A DNA stretch of 64,000 nt from Pseudomonas fluorescens (lineage in GTDB: Bacteria > Pseudomonadota > Gammaproteobacteria > Pseudomonadales > Pseudomonadaceae): assembly GCF_902497745.1 (NCBI RefSeq), contig NZ_CABVHJ010000016.1, positions 79,286-143,285 on the forward strand, written 5' to 3'. Positions 9,287 through 17,642 of the stretch are shown in pieces. Below the pieces are notes generated by a model. That model made no database searches. It was not told the DNA's origin and saw only the letters and a program-made list of their open reading frames with translations. Position 1 is the stretch's first letter. Each line of letters begins with the position of its first letter. The position numbers and the translations under genes were made by a program.

Positions 9287-9315
9287 AAATTATCTCAAAT
9301 ACAGATATCTGTAAA
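9287..9315 (-). promoter_or_regulatory. higBA promoter with palindromic operator
   Basis: On the minus strand TTTACA (plus 9310-9315) is followed after 17 bases by TAATTT, or after 15 bases by GATAAT. A perfect 14-base palindrome, TACAGATATCTGTA (9300-9313), lies over the -35 end and spacer, and part of it (CAGATAT) recurs at about 9317. This is the expected place for autorepression by HigA or the HigBA complex; binding itself is inferred. Confidence 0.6.
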
Positions 9316-9341
9316 GCAGATATTTTTAACTCCACAGAACC

Positions 9342-9379
9342 AACCCGAAGCCAAATGCATCAGTGGCTTCGGGTTTTTT
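9342..9379. terminator. Rho-independent terminator
   Basis: A 12-base perfect stem (AACCCGAAGCCA with TGGCTTCGGGTT) and a ten-base loop, followed on the plus strand by six T. On the minus strand the run after the stem is only moderately T-rich, but the site lies just past the stop of the leftward DUF1329 gene and most likely ends that transcript before the higBA promoter. Confidence 0.75.
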
Positions 9380-9408
9380 CTGTCAGTGATGGACTTAGAC
9401 TTCGGCCA

Positions 9409-10782
9409 TCACCGCGTCCCACGCTGCCGCAACGCCGACGGCATAAAGTAAGCATCCTCCGGCACCGGCTGCGCGAAATCCACCGTCTCCGCCTCTTCGT
9501 TATCAAGGTTCTGCACGTAGTAACGACGCGCCTGCAAATCGTGGAAAACATCCAGCGCACTCCACGTGGTCGGCAGGTCATAGAAGTTTTTCAGATAGGC
9601 CATCGACACCCGCCACAACTCCCCGCGCCCGTCGTATTGATCGACCAGTGCCGCGCCCCAGCTGTCTTCATCGAGAAACAGCACGCGCTTGGAATAGATA
9701 TGCCGCGAGCCCGGTTTCAGATTGCCTTCCACTACCCACACGCGGTGCAGTTCATAGCGGGTGTATTGCGGGTTGAGGTGGCCCGGGGTGAGCAGTTGCG
9801 CGTACTTCACGTCGGGGCTGGCGACTTTGTAGTTGTTGTAGGGGATGTAGATTTCCTGTTTGCCCTTGAGCTTCCACTCGTAGCGATCCGGTGAGCCGTT
9901 GAACAGGTCGGTGTCGTCGGCGGTGCGCAGGCCATCGGAGGATGCGATCGGCGTGTCGTAGGTGAGGTTCGGTGCGCGGCGCACGCGACGTTGGCCGGCG
10001 TCGTAGATCCAGGCTTGGCGTGCGTCTTTTAGCTGATCGAGGGTTTCATGCACGAGTGCGGCACCGCCGGCCAGGCGTGCGGGGCTTTTCACGAAGGCGA
10101 GGTAGTAGAACAGGATGTTCTTCAGGTCGGCGAACTGGCCGTTCGGGCGGTAGTAGTTGAACAGGGCTTCCTGCTGCGAGGTCACCAGCGCGAAGCTGCC
10201 GTTGCGCTGGACCGGCGCTTCGGAGGCGCGGCGCACGACGTAGATGCCGCGGTAGCGGGTGATGTGGTTCCACAGCACTTCAACGCCATCCTTGGGCACC
10301 GGGAATGGCACGCCGCCGTAGGCATCGGAGAAGCCGCTGCCGCCTTCGAGCAATTTGGCCGAGGTCGCATTCTTGAGGGTGTTGTCGTACAGCCATTGCG
10401 GTGCCGAACCGGAGCGGCGGGACGGGTAGATCGGCATCTGAAAGGTGTCGGGGTAGCTGTTGAACAGGGCGATCTGGCCGGGGCTGAGGTGGGCTTTGTA
10501 CTGGTCGAGATTGGCTTTGGTGATGGTGGAAAGCGGTTTGTCGGCGGCGTACGGGTCGGGATGGTGTTGGCCGGGTTTGTAGCCGGCCGGGGCTTGAGTG
10601 ATGCCGCCGGTCCACGCGGGAATCGTGCCGGCGGCATTGCCCGCGCGCTCGGCGCCCATGGGGGTCAGGGTGGTTTTCAGTTGTTCGGATTGTTGTGGGG
10701 TGATGCCCGCGAAGACGCTGCTAGCGGCAAGGCCTAAAACAAACCCTAGCGAAGCTTTGGTCAATCCCGAAGTGTGAACCAT
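9409..10782 (-). CDS. DUF1329 protein, periplasmic, LolA-like family
   Basis: A 457-residue exported protein with a signal peptide (VHTSGLTKASLGFVLGLAASSVFA, cleavage before GITPQQ) and the full DUF1329 text, for example GAERAGNAAGTIPAWTGGI near the mature N terminus and LTPGHLNPQYTRYELHRVWVVEG in the second half. DUF1329 proteins are related in fold to LolA-like lipid-binding proteins and are nearly always encoded next to a DUF1302 barrel, as here. I start at MVHTSG, which has GGAG six bases upstream, rather than at the ATG four codons before. A REP doublet separates it from the DUF1302 gene but the order and strand indicate one transcription unit. Its substrate is not known; a lipid is a reasonable guess. 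Confidence 0.88.
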   Translation of the reverse strand: MVHTSGLTKASLGFVLGLAASSVFAGITPQQSEQLKTTLTPMGAERAGNAAGTIPAWTGGITQAPAGYKPGQHHPDPYAADKPLSTITKANLDQYKAHLSPGQIALFNSYPDTFQMPIYPSRRSGSAPQWLYDNTLKNATSAKLLEGGSGFSDAYGGVPFPVPKDGVEVLWNHITRYRGIYVVRRASEAPVQRNGSFALVTSQQEALFNYYRPNGQFADLKNILFYYLAFVKSPARLAGGAALVHETLDQLKDARQAWIYDAGQRRVRRAPNLTYDTPIASSDGLRTADDTDLFNGSPDRYEWKLKGKQEIYIPYNNYKVASPDVKYAQLLTPGHLNPQYTRYELHRVWVVEGNLKPGSRHIYSKRVLFLDEDSWGAALVDQYDGRGELWRVSMAYLKNFYDLPTTWSALDVFHDLQARRYYVQNLDNEEAETVDFAQPVPEDAYFMPSALRQRGTR

Positions 10783-10804
10783 GATCTTCTCCAAAATACA
10801 AAAA

Positions 10805-10912
10805 CCTGTGGGAGCGAGCCTGCTCCGGGCGGCGTTCCGACGAAAGCGGTGGGTCAGTCGACATCAATGTTGAATGTGCCGGCCTCTTCGCGAGCAGGCT
10901 CGCTCCCACAGG
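10805..10912. repeat. Inverted REP doublet within an operon
   Basis: Perfect 21-base arms (10805-10825 and 10892-10912) with the core GTGGGAGCGAGCCTGCTC face each other across 66 bases. It sits between the DUF1302 and DUF1329 genes, where such hairpins can stabilise the upstream message or lower expression of the downstream gene. Confidence 0.9.
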
Positions 10913-10927
10913 GGCTGTGTGTAGCCT

Positions 10928-12886
10928 TTAAAGGAAATACTTGAGGTTGAACCCGACGTTATCGCGGTCGCGAATGCCGTTGTTCTGCCCGCCGCCGTAG
11001 AACTCGGTGTACTGCAGTTCGGCTTCGAGCTTGTTCTGGTAGTTGGCCTTGATCCCCAGCGTGTAGGCCTTGCGACCTTCGATGGTGTTGCCGGCCTGAT
11101 AGCTGTTGCCCTCGAAATCGTCCTTGTAGACGATGTACGGCGAGACGTTGACCCCGGCATACACATCGTTCCAGGTGCCGTTGAGCATCGCCGTGTAGCT
11201 GTAGGAATTGCGATTGACCTGATCGTCGCGATCACCGCCGGAGACATAGGAATAGTTGCCCGTACCCGCGTAAAAACGACGACTGCCGTCATACGCGGTG
11301 TATTGCAGACTACTGCCGCGCAGGTGTTCCGAGGCCAGTTCGAAGATGCCGAACAGCGAGTCGAACGAAGCCGTGGGGCCGAAGTTGTAGATGGTGCCCA
11401 GCGAGGTGTTGAACGCTTCCACGCGCTCGGCGTTATTGATCTGGCTGTCGAGCGTCACCATCTGCCCGCCGACATTGATCGACCTGCCCGTCACCGCCAC
11501 GGCAGCTCCGTTGGCCAGGTCTCCGATCAAATCGTTGGTCGCCGCGACACCGATTGGCAGGTTCGGCCGATAAGCGATTTCACCGAATACCGACGCCTCA
11601 CCCAGCGTGGTGTTGAAGCTGAAGCCGTACATGCGGATGTCTTCGGCATAGCGCCGATGCGCCTGGATATTGCCCATCACATCAGCGGTGGCCAGACCAT
11701 TGGCCAGCGCCCCGGCCTGACTGCCGGCAACACCGGACAACAGGCTGGTCAGCGCATCCATGTCGATGCCGTTGTACCCGCCCAGATCCGCCGCGATGGT
11801 CGGTTCCTTGGCGTGGTAGTTGACCATGTACAGACCGAACTCGGTGCTGTTGAGCTGCTCAGCGATGTAGCGAAAGGCAAAACCAAACTGCCCATCGTTG
11901 CGCGCGTTGTAATCCTTGCCGATGCTCGCCACTTTCAGCGTATTGCCATACGCCGGGGTCACGCCGTTGGCGTACAGTCCTGTTGTTTGCAGGGCGGAGT
12001 TCAGCAGCGGGTTGTTGCCGAGTGCGCTGTACAAACCGATGACGTTGCCAAACTCCGGCACAGGCGTATCCAGCGCGGTGCCGCTGAAGTTGTTGTAACC
12101 GGTGTTGCCGCCGTCGGCGAACAGGTCGGTCTGCGAGTAGAACGTGCCGACCGGGTCGATGCGGGTTTCCTTCCAGTTGGTCTGGTAAAAACTCTCCATG
12201 GTCAGCGAATCAGTCAGGCCGATGTTGAAGCTCAGCGCTTCGACCGGTACCAGCACTTCCTTCACTTCGGCGCCGGGCAAGCGGTACTTGGCGGCGTCCA
12301 CCGGGTTGGTGGTGTTGATCCCGCCGCGATAGAAAATCCCCTCGCCCCAGTTGAACACTTGGCGACCAACACGCGCCGTCACCGGCATCTGCGCAACGTC
12401 CCAACTGCCATGCACATAGGCGTCGAGCATCTCGATGCGGCTGCCGGCGATGTCGCGAGTCTGACTGGTGAAATGATCGTCCTGCGGGTAGCTCTGGCTC
12501 GGTTGCGACGGGCTGTTGTTGTCGTAGTAGTCGTTGCGCTTGTCCATCAGTTGCGTGTCGTAGAACGCGGTGCCGCGCACGAACACGCCGTAGTTCTGAT
12601 AATTAGCCTCAAGCTCGGAGGTGATCTTGTACACCTCGGAAACCAGCCCGGTGTCGAAGTTGCGATTGCCGTCGTTGGTGTTGACGTCATCGTTAGTCTT
12701 GTCGCGGCCCTGCACCCGCCACAAACGGCCGTAAGACAAGGTCGTGTCGAGGGAGCCAGTGACCTGCTTGTCCATCAGGCTGAACTCCACCGCGTGCGCC
12801 GCATCGACTGCGCACAGTTGCAGCAACCCGGCCAGGCCGACACCGGGGAGCCCGGCGCCCGTCAGGCGCAATCGAGAGTTGATCAT
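10928..12886 (-). CDS. DUF1302 outer-membrane beta-barrel protein
   Basis: A 652-residue protein with a signal peptide ending at AAHA before VEFSLMD, a long run of alternating beta-strand text and a C-terminal phenylalanine-type strand (NVGFNLKYFL), all as expected for an outer-membrane barrel. Recognisable family text includes RVGRQVFNWGEGIFYRGGINTTNPVD, present in DUF1302 proteins near residue 170. A GGAGG site precedes the ATG. It is 48 bases downstream of the secreted phospholipase-like gene and upstream of its usual partner DUF1329, so the three probably act on one hydrophobic substrate. Direction of transport is not known. Confidence 0.9.
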   Translation of the reverse strand: MINSRLRLTGAGLPGVGLAGLLQLCAVDAAHAVEFSLMDKQVTGSLDTTLSYGRLWRVQGRDKTNDDVNTNDGNRNFDTGLVSEVYKITSELEANYQNYGVFVRGTAFYDTQLMDKRNDYYDNNSPSQPSQSYPQDDHFTSQTRDIAGSRIEMLDAYVHGSWDVAQMPVTARVGRQVFNWGEGIFYRGGINTTNPVDAAKYRLPGAEVKEVLVPVEALSFNIGLTDSLTMESFYQTNWKETRIDPVGTFYSQTDLFADGGNTGYNNFSGTALDTPVPEFGNVIGLYSALGNNPLLNSALQTTGLYANGVTPAYGNTLKVASIGKDYNARNDGQFGFAFRYIAEQLNSTEFGLYMVNYHAKEPTIAADLGGYNGIDMDALTSLLSGVAGSQAGALANGLATADVMGNIQAHRRYAEDIRMYGFSFNTTLGEASVFGEIAYRPNLPIGVAATNDLIGDLANGAAVAVTGRSINVGGQMVTLDSQINNAERVEAFNTSLGTIYNFGPTASFDSLFGIFELASEHLRGSSLQYTAYDGSRRFYAGTGNYSYVSGGDRDDQVNRNSYSYTAMLNGTWNDVYAGVNVSPYIVYKDDFEGNSYQAGNTIEGRKAYTLGIKANYQNKLEAELQYTEFYGGGQNNGIRDRDNVGFNLKYFL

Positions 12887-12934
12887 GTGTTCCTCCTTCC
12901 CTGTGTTTTTATTGTTTTGGTGTACGTTGCCACG

Positions 12935-14224
12935 CTACGGCGCCAATCCCGCGCTGACGTAAATCCGGCTGTGCGCGCCGAAATGCCCGAGCAACTTGAA
13001 CAGCTGCTGGTTGAGTGCCGGGTGGTCGAAATCTTCGCTATGAAGTTGATTGCCGCTGCTGAAATCACTGCTGACCGGCGCCGTTTCCAGCCACTGGCCG
13101 ATGGCTTCGTCGAAGGCTGCGGAGTCATTGACGGATTCTGCACTGACCACTTCGCGCAGATAATCGACCGAGTACGGTGGGTAGCTTTTGTCCCGAGCCA
13201 CATCGGCGTAGGCAGCGAGCATCGGATGCGGCTGACCGGCGCGCAGCACGCGGCGCAGCCAGGTCGACTGGTACTTCTCGACTTCCATGTGCCGAGTAGC
13301 GACGCGCTCGATGGAGGCTTGTTTGTCCTCAGCGAAACCGGCGATTGCCTTGCCTTCCAGCAACAGAAGACTGGCAAGGTCGACGCCTGGCAACGGCTTG
13401 GCGTGATACGGCTGGGTCAGGTCCTGAATGTGGTGCAGGCCCCAGCCGAGAAAGCGATACCCCCAATACCGATGACCGCTGGCAAACGCCAATCGCGCCA
13501 GGCCCATGTATTGATACGCGCGCCAGTCCGGCCAACTGCGCTCGAGGAAACCGGCAGCGGCGTAGACCACCGCGCTTTCATGGAAGAAGCCCATGTGGAA
13601 CGGCGCCTGCGAGCTGTACTGGAACCGCGCATCACCGAACGGTTGCGGGCCGAAACCGTAGATCGCGCCGACCTCGCCAGGGTTGTCGCTGAACAGATTG
13701 ATGTCGTGGCCGTAATCCGGTTCGTCGGCGGCACTGGCGAGTATGGCCAGCGGGGCGACTTTTTCATGCTCGGCGACCACGATGAAGCGTTGACGATTCC
13801 ACGGCGAAAGGGTTTGCTCGACCATGACCTGATTGGCCTGCAAATGCTCACGTTCGGGCAGGTCTTTGCCGGGCAATGGCTGGATGACCGTCGCCAGATG
13901 AATCTCGGGATTGATGCGCAGCGCCGTGAGAAAGTCGTGGCGCAGATTATCACTTGGCACCGCTGGCAATTTCAGGTTATCGGGGCGTGCCGGGTACTGG
14001 GCGAAGTGCGCACGGGCGAAGGCTTCCTGTTGCTCCAACAGCGCCAGCACGGCCGGGTATTGCTCGCTGAGAAACCGCTCCAGTGGCTCGACTTCGACCG
14101 CTGGCGCATCGCGCAACGCCGGCAGATCCTGCAACGCCAGATAGCTGCCGACCGTATGGTTCGACCAGCCCCAGGCGCTCGGGGCCGTTGCACAAAGCAG
14201 CAACAGGAGGAAGGTCAGCTTCAT
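12935..14224 (-). CDS. Secreted zinc phospholipase C / P1 nuclease-like protein
   Basis: A 429-residue exported protein. The signal peptide MKLTFLLLLLCATAPSAWG should be cut so that the mature protein begins with Trp (WSNHTVG), which is the hallmark of zinc phospholipase C and S1/P1 nucleases, where the N-terminal Trp binds zinc. A following His (WSNH), the DINLF segment with an Asp and the later block GLHHIQDLTQPYHAK (H, D and H in the HxxxDxxxxxH pattern) complete a plausible tri-zinc site. The family reading is mine from these motifs; whether it cuts phospholipid or nucleic acid is undecided. It heads the leftward unit with DUF1302 and DUF1329, which favours a lipid substrate. Confidence 0.65.
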   Translation of the reverse strand: MKLTFLLLLLCATAPSAWGWSNHTVGSYLALQDLPALRDAPAVEVEPLERFLSEQYPAVLALLEQQEAFARAHFAQYPARPDNLKLPAVPSDNLRHDFLTALRINPEIHLATVIQPLPGKDLPEREHLQANQVMVEQTLSPWNRQRFIVVAEHEKVAPLAILASAADEPDYGHDINLFSDNPGEVGAIYGFGPQPFGDARFQYSSQAPFHMGFFHESAVVYAAAGFLERSWPDWRAYQYMGLARLAFASGHRYWGYRFLGWGLHHIQDLTQPYHAKPLPGVDLASLLLLEGKAIAGFAEDKQASIERVATRHMEVEKYQSTWLRRVLRAGQPHPMLAAYADVARDKSYPPYSVDYLREVVSAESVNDSAAFDEAIGQWLETAPVSSDFSSGNQLHSEDFDHPALNQQLFKLLGHFGAHSRIYVSAGLAP

Positions 14225-14346
14225 TGCTTTTCGTTCTTATTGGCGGTGCCGAGGGGGATGAGCCTAACAACCGACCCCGGCGCTGACACTGTCCGATCTC
14301 ACCAGAAAAGTTCTCCGATGGCGCCAATTCAAATCGCAATACGGTC

Positions 14347-14435
14347 CCTGTAGGAGCTGCCGAAGGCTGCGATCTTTTGACTTTGATCTAAAAAAACAAG
14401 ATCAAAAGATCGCAGCCTTCGGCAGCTCCTACAGG
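14347..14435. repeat. Inverted REP doublet, TGTAGGAGCTGCCG type
   Basis: Two perfect 34-base arms (14347-14380 and 14402-14435), each reading through CAGCCTTCGGCAGCTCC, form a very long hairpin with an A-rich centre. It lies after the FGGY kinase stop and upstream of the phospholipase-like gene and can serve as a terminator for the kinase operon. Confidence 0.9.
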
Positions 14436-14452
14436 GGATTTGTGGTGGTCAG

Positions 14453-16021
14453 CTAAGCGGGGTAACCGGTGATTTTGCGGATGCTTTGATACAGCGGTTT
14501 CAGCTGGCGGTACATGCGCAGGTAGACGTCTTTGTAAAGTTGCTCGTAGATTTTTTGTGCCTCGGGTTGTGGGGTGAACACCGCACCGACGCGGGTCATC
14601 GCGGCGATTGCAGTTGGGAAATCTGCGTGCAATCCGAGCCCCACTGCACAGCAGATCGCCGCCCCCAAGCCAGATGCTTCGTAGACATGCGGACGCTCCG
14701 CCGGCAGGCCGAAAATATTCGCCGTCAGCTGCATCGCCGCATCACTCTGCGAGCCACCACCGGCCACGCACAGGCGCTTCACCGAAACCTTTGAACGCCG
14801 CTCGATGTTCTCCATGCCCTGGCGCAACGCATACGCCAGCCCTTCAAGAATCGCCCGGTAAATATGCGCGCGGGTGTGCACATCGCCGAAGCCGATCATC
14901 GCGCCCTTCGCTTCCACGCCCGGCTCGCGAATTCCTGGCGACCAATACGGTTGCAGCATCAAGCCCATTGATCCTGGTGGCACCGCATCGACCAGCGCAT
15001 CGAACAACTGCTCCGGCTCGATACCCTGCTCTTTGGCCTGCTGCATCTCGCGCAAGCCGAACTCGTTCTTGAACCAGCTGACCATCCAGTAACCGCGATA
15101 AATCATCACCTCGCAGTTGAACTGATCGGGCACCGCTGACGGATACGGCGGAATCAACGGGACGATTTCCAGATAGCGCGAACGGGTGCTGGTGATCGTC
15201 GCCGTGGTGCCGTAGGACAGGCACACCGTACTCGCATCGACCACGCCAGAACCGACCACTTCGCAAGCCTTGTCGGCGCCTGCAGCAATCAGCGGCAAGC
15301 CTTCGGGAATCCCCGTATGGCGAGCGGCCTCGGCGCTAATGTGGCCGAGGGTTTCTCCGGGTTTGTGCAGGGTCGGCAATTGCTCGGGGCGCACCGCCAG
15401 CGCCTGCCATTTCCAGTCACTCGGCGCGGCCCATTTCAGCCGTTTGAAGTCGAACGGCAGGTAGCCAACGCAACAACCGACCGAGTCGACAAAGCGCCCG
15501 CACAGTCGATGGGTGAGAAACCCCGAGAGCAGCAAAAACTTGTCGGTCGCCGCCCACACTTCAGGCTGATGTTTTGCTATCCAGTTAGCCTCAGCCTGAG
15601 CACGAAAATAATCCACCGTGCCTTGCGCGCCGATCAGTTTGAACAGCCAGCCCCACGGCCCTTTGATCCCGCCCTCGACCTCGCTCTGCCTTTGATCGAG
15701 CCACAGAATCGCCGGACGCAGCGGTTTGCCCTCGGCATCGACGTTGATCACCGTGCCGCGCTGCGTGGTCAGGGAAACACCGGCAATCTGTGAGCGATCA
15801 ATCCCCGTTTGCTGCCAGACCTGCTGACACGCCTCGCCGAGTTTTGCCCAGTAATACTCCGGATCCTGCTCGGCCCAGCCCGGTTGCGTCGAGTAGTACG
15901 CCTGCAATTCAACCTTGCCTTTGCCGAGCAGATTGCCCTGCAAATCGAAGAGCAGCGCGCGCACGCTCTGGGTGCCGTTGTCGATGGCCAGCAGGTAACG
16001 CTTGTTCGGGTGGTTGTCCAT
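14453..16021 (-). CDS. FGGY-family carbohydrate kinase
   Basis: A 522-residue sugar or polyol kinase of the FGGY fold (glycerol, xylulose and related kinases). The first phosphate-binding loop is AIDNGTQSVRALLFD at about residues 13-27, the second nucleotide-binding part is LCVAGGGSQSDAAMQLTANIFG near residue 415, and the PWGWLFK and ILWLDQRQ segments are typical substrate-side text. I start at MDNHPNKRY, since the longer frame runs into the upstream gene. It is the last gene of a three-gene leftward set with a GlpD-like oxidase and an AGPS-like flavoprotein, which suggests a glycerol-like three-carbon or polyol substrate. The exact sugar is not identifiable. Confidence 0.88.
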   Translation of the reverse strand: MDNHPNKRYLLAIDNGTQSVRALLFDLQGNLLGKGKVELQAYYSTQPGWAEQDPEYYWAKLGEACQQVWQQTGIDRSQIAGVSLTTQRGTVINVDAEGKPLRPAILWLDQRQSEVEGGIKGPWGWLFKLIGAQGTVDYFRAQAEANWIAKHQPEVWAATDKFLLLSGFLTHRLCGRFVDSVGCCVGYLPFDFKRLKWAAPSDWKWQALAVRPEQLPTLHKPGETLGHISAEAARHTGIPEGLPLIAAGADKACEVVGSGVVDASTVCLSYGTTATITSTRSRYLEIVPLIPPYPSAVPDQFNCEVMIYRGYWMVSWFKNEFGLREMQQAKEQGIEPEQLFDALVDAVPPGSMGLMLQPYWSPGIREPGVEAKGAMIGFGDVHTRAHIYRAILEGLAYALRQGMENIERRSKVSVKRLCVAGGGSQSDAAMQLTANIFGLPAERPHVYEASGLGAAICCAVGLGLHADFPTAIAAMTRVGAVFTPQPEAQKIYEQLYKDVYLRMYRQLKPLYQSIRKITGYPA

Positions 16022-16041
16022 GGAGCTCTCTTCAAGGGGCA

Positions 16042-17637
16042 TCAAGGCGTGGCATCCGGCAAACCGTGATGGCGTTGCCACAACGCCCGATAACGCTGTT
16101 CTTCCTGCTGCCAGTGTTCGTCGCTCCAGGCCAGTCGCGGCTGGCAGAGATGGCGGATGGCAGCAAAATACGCTTCGCCACCACGCGGCAATAGCAGACC
16201 GAGACGCGTGCGGCGCAGGAGCAGATCGTCGAGGTGCAGAACCATTTCCGACTCACAGGCGAAAGCCAGTTCGGCCCACAGCGTATCTGTAGCGCCGACT
16301 GTGTCATGGCCGATCTCCCTGAGCAGTTGCGCCAGCCTTGGCAAGTCGCGCCCATGTCGCCCGGCGAGACGTCGCCATTGATGGCTGCTCAACTCTGGAA
16401 TCGCCAGCGCAGGGACAGCGGCAAACACCGGCGCGGCGTCATCGACCAACGGACGTTCGAGCATGGCCGCGCAGGCCTTTAGCACTTCGATGGCTTGTGG
16501 ACGAAACGTGGTCAGCTTGCCGCCGGCCAGGGTCACGCAACCGGGCTCCTGCCACAGCACATGTTCACGGGTTTCGTTCGAGGGTTTGTCTTGATGATTA
16601 CCCGCTGCACTGCCGACCACCGGACGCACGCCGGACCATGTCGACAGCACATCCGAAGCACTCACTTGCGCGCCGGGAAATTGTTGCGTGCAGGCGGCCA
16701 GCAGGTAGTCGAGCTCTTCGTTAGAGATGCTCGCGCTCTGATCCAGATCCTCACGGTGATCGAGGTCCGTGGTGCCGACCACCGTCGCGCCTTCCCACGG
16801 AAAAACGAACACCGGACGCCGATCGCGCTCATGCAGAAACGTGAACGCCTGCGCCACCGACAAACGCCAGCCCGGCAGCAATAAATGACTGCCGCGCAAC
16901 GGCCGCAATTGCCGTGGCGTCTCATTCGGCCGCAAGCGCTCAGCCCAAGCGCCAGTGGCCACAGCAAGCACGCCACAGCGCAATTGCAGGGTGGTGCCGG
17001 CCTCGCAATCCTCGACCTGAACGCCACACACTCGGCCGTTCTCTCGCAGCAAATGCTCAACGCGAACGCCGTTAACCACGACAGCGCCATCGGCCCGCGC
17101 TTCGCTCAACACCCGCATCACCAGTCGCGCGTCATCGGTCAGCGCGTCGACAAAACAGGTGCCGCCGAGCAAGTCGTTTTCCTTCACCCCCGGCGCCAGA
17201 TAGCGAAGCTGTTGCGCGTCATGAAAGCGATGGCTACGCCGTCCAGCCAAGGCGTCGTACACGCTCAGCAAACCACCCAACACCCGAGGCCCGGGAAAGC
17301 CGCCACGATAGTGCGGCATCATGAAACTCATCGGCTCGACCAACCCCGGCGCTTCGTCGAGCAAGCGCTGACGTTCGCGCACCGAATCACGGGTCAGGCG
17401 CCATTGTCCCTTGGCGATGTAACGCAAACCGCCATGAACCATTTTCGATGATCGACTGGACGTGCCCCAGGCAAAATCGCGCTGCTCCAGCAGCAGGCAA
17501 CGCCAACCTCGACGCGCCGCTTCGCGCAGAATGCCGGCGCCGCTGATGCCGCCACCAATCACGATCAGGTCCCAGGTTTCATCTGCCAATGTCGGCAGAA
17601 TCTGCTGGCGCCACGCGGCGTTCCAGTCCTGACTCAT
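16042..17637 (-). CDS. Glycerol-3-phosphate dehydrogenase/oxidase family flavoprotein
   Basis: A 531-residue FAD enzyme of the GlpD/GlpO family, which oxidises sn-glycerol 3-phosphate to dihydroxyacetone phosphate and passes electrons to quinone or oxygen. The FAD-binding loop DLIVIGGGISGAGILREAARRG is at about residues 22-43, followed by the family text SSRSSKMVHGGLRYI, and later PWEGATVVGTTDLDHRED. I prefer the ATG at MSQDWN, with GGAG ten bases before it; a GTG three codons earlier overlaps the stop of the preceding gene. It differs from the main respiratory glpD in context, being paired with an AGPS-like protein and a FGGY kinase. It probably works on a glycerol-phosphate relative. Confidence 0.85.
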   Translation of the reverse strand: MSQDWNAAWRQQILPTLADETWDLIVIGGGISGAGILREAARRGWRCLLLEQRDFAWGTSSRSSKMVHGGLRYIAKGQWRLTRDSVRERQRLLDEAPGLVEPMSFMMPHYRGGFPGPRVLGGLLSVYDALAGRRSHRFHDAQQLRYLAPGVKENDLLGGTCFVDALTDDARLVMRVLSEARADGAVVVNGVRVEHLLRENGRVCGVQVEDCEAGTTLQLRCGVLAVATGAWAERLRPNETPRQLRPLRGSHLLLPGWRLSVAQAFTFLHERDRRPVFVFPWEGATVVGTTDLDHREDLDQSASISNEELDYLLAACTQQFPGAQVSASDVLSTWSGVRPVVGSAAGNHQDKPSNETREHVLWQEPGCVTLAGGKLTTFRPQAIEVLKACAAMLERPLVDDAAPVFAAVPALAIPELSSHQWRRLAGRHGRDLPRLAQLLREIGHDTVGATDTLWAELAFACESEMVLHLDDLLLRRTRLGLLLPRGGEAYFAAIRHLCQPRLAWSDEHWQQEEQRYRALWQRHHGLPDATP

Positions 17638-17642
17638 GGCCG

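Noticed and set aside
11303..14353. A 1016-codon open frame on the plus strand
   Set aside because: It is antisense to the DUF1302 and phospholipase-like genes, which have signal peptides and family text. Long antisense frames are common where codon third positions are rich in G and C.
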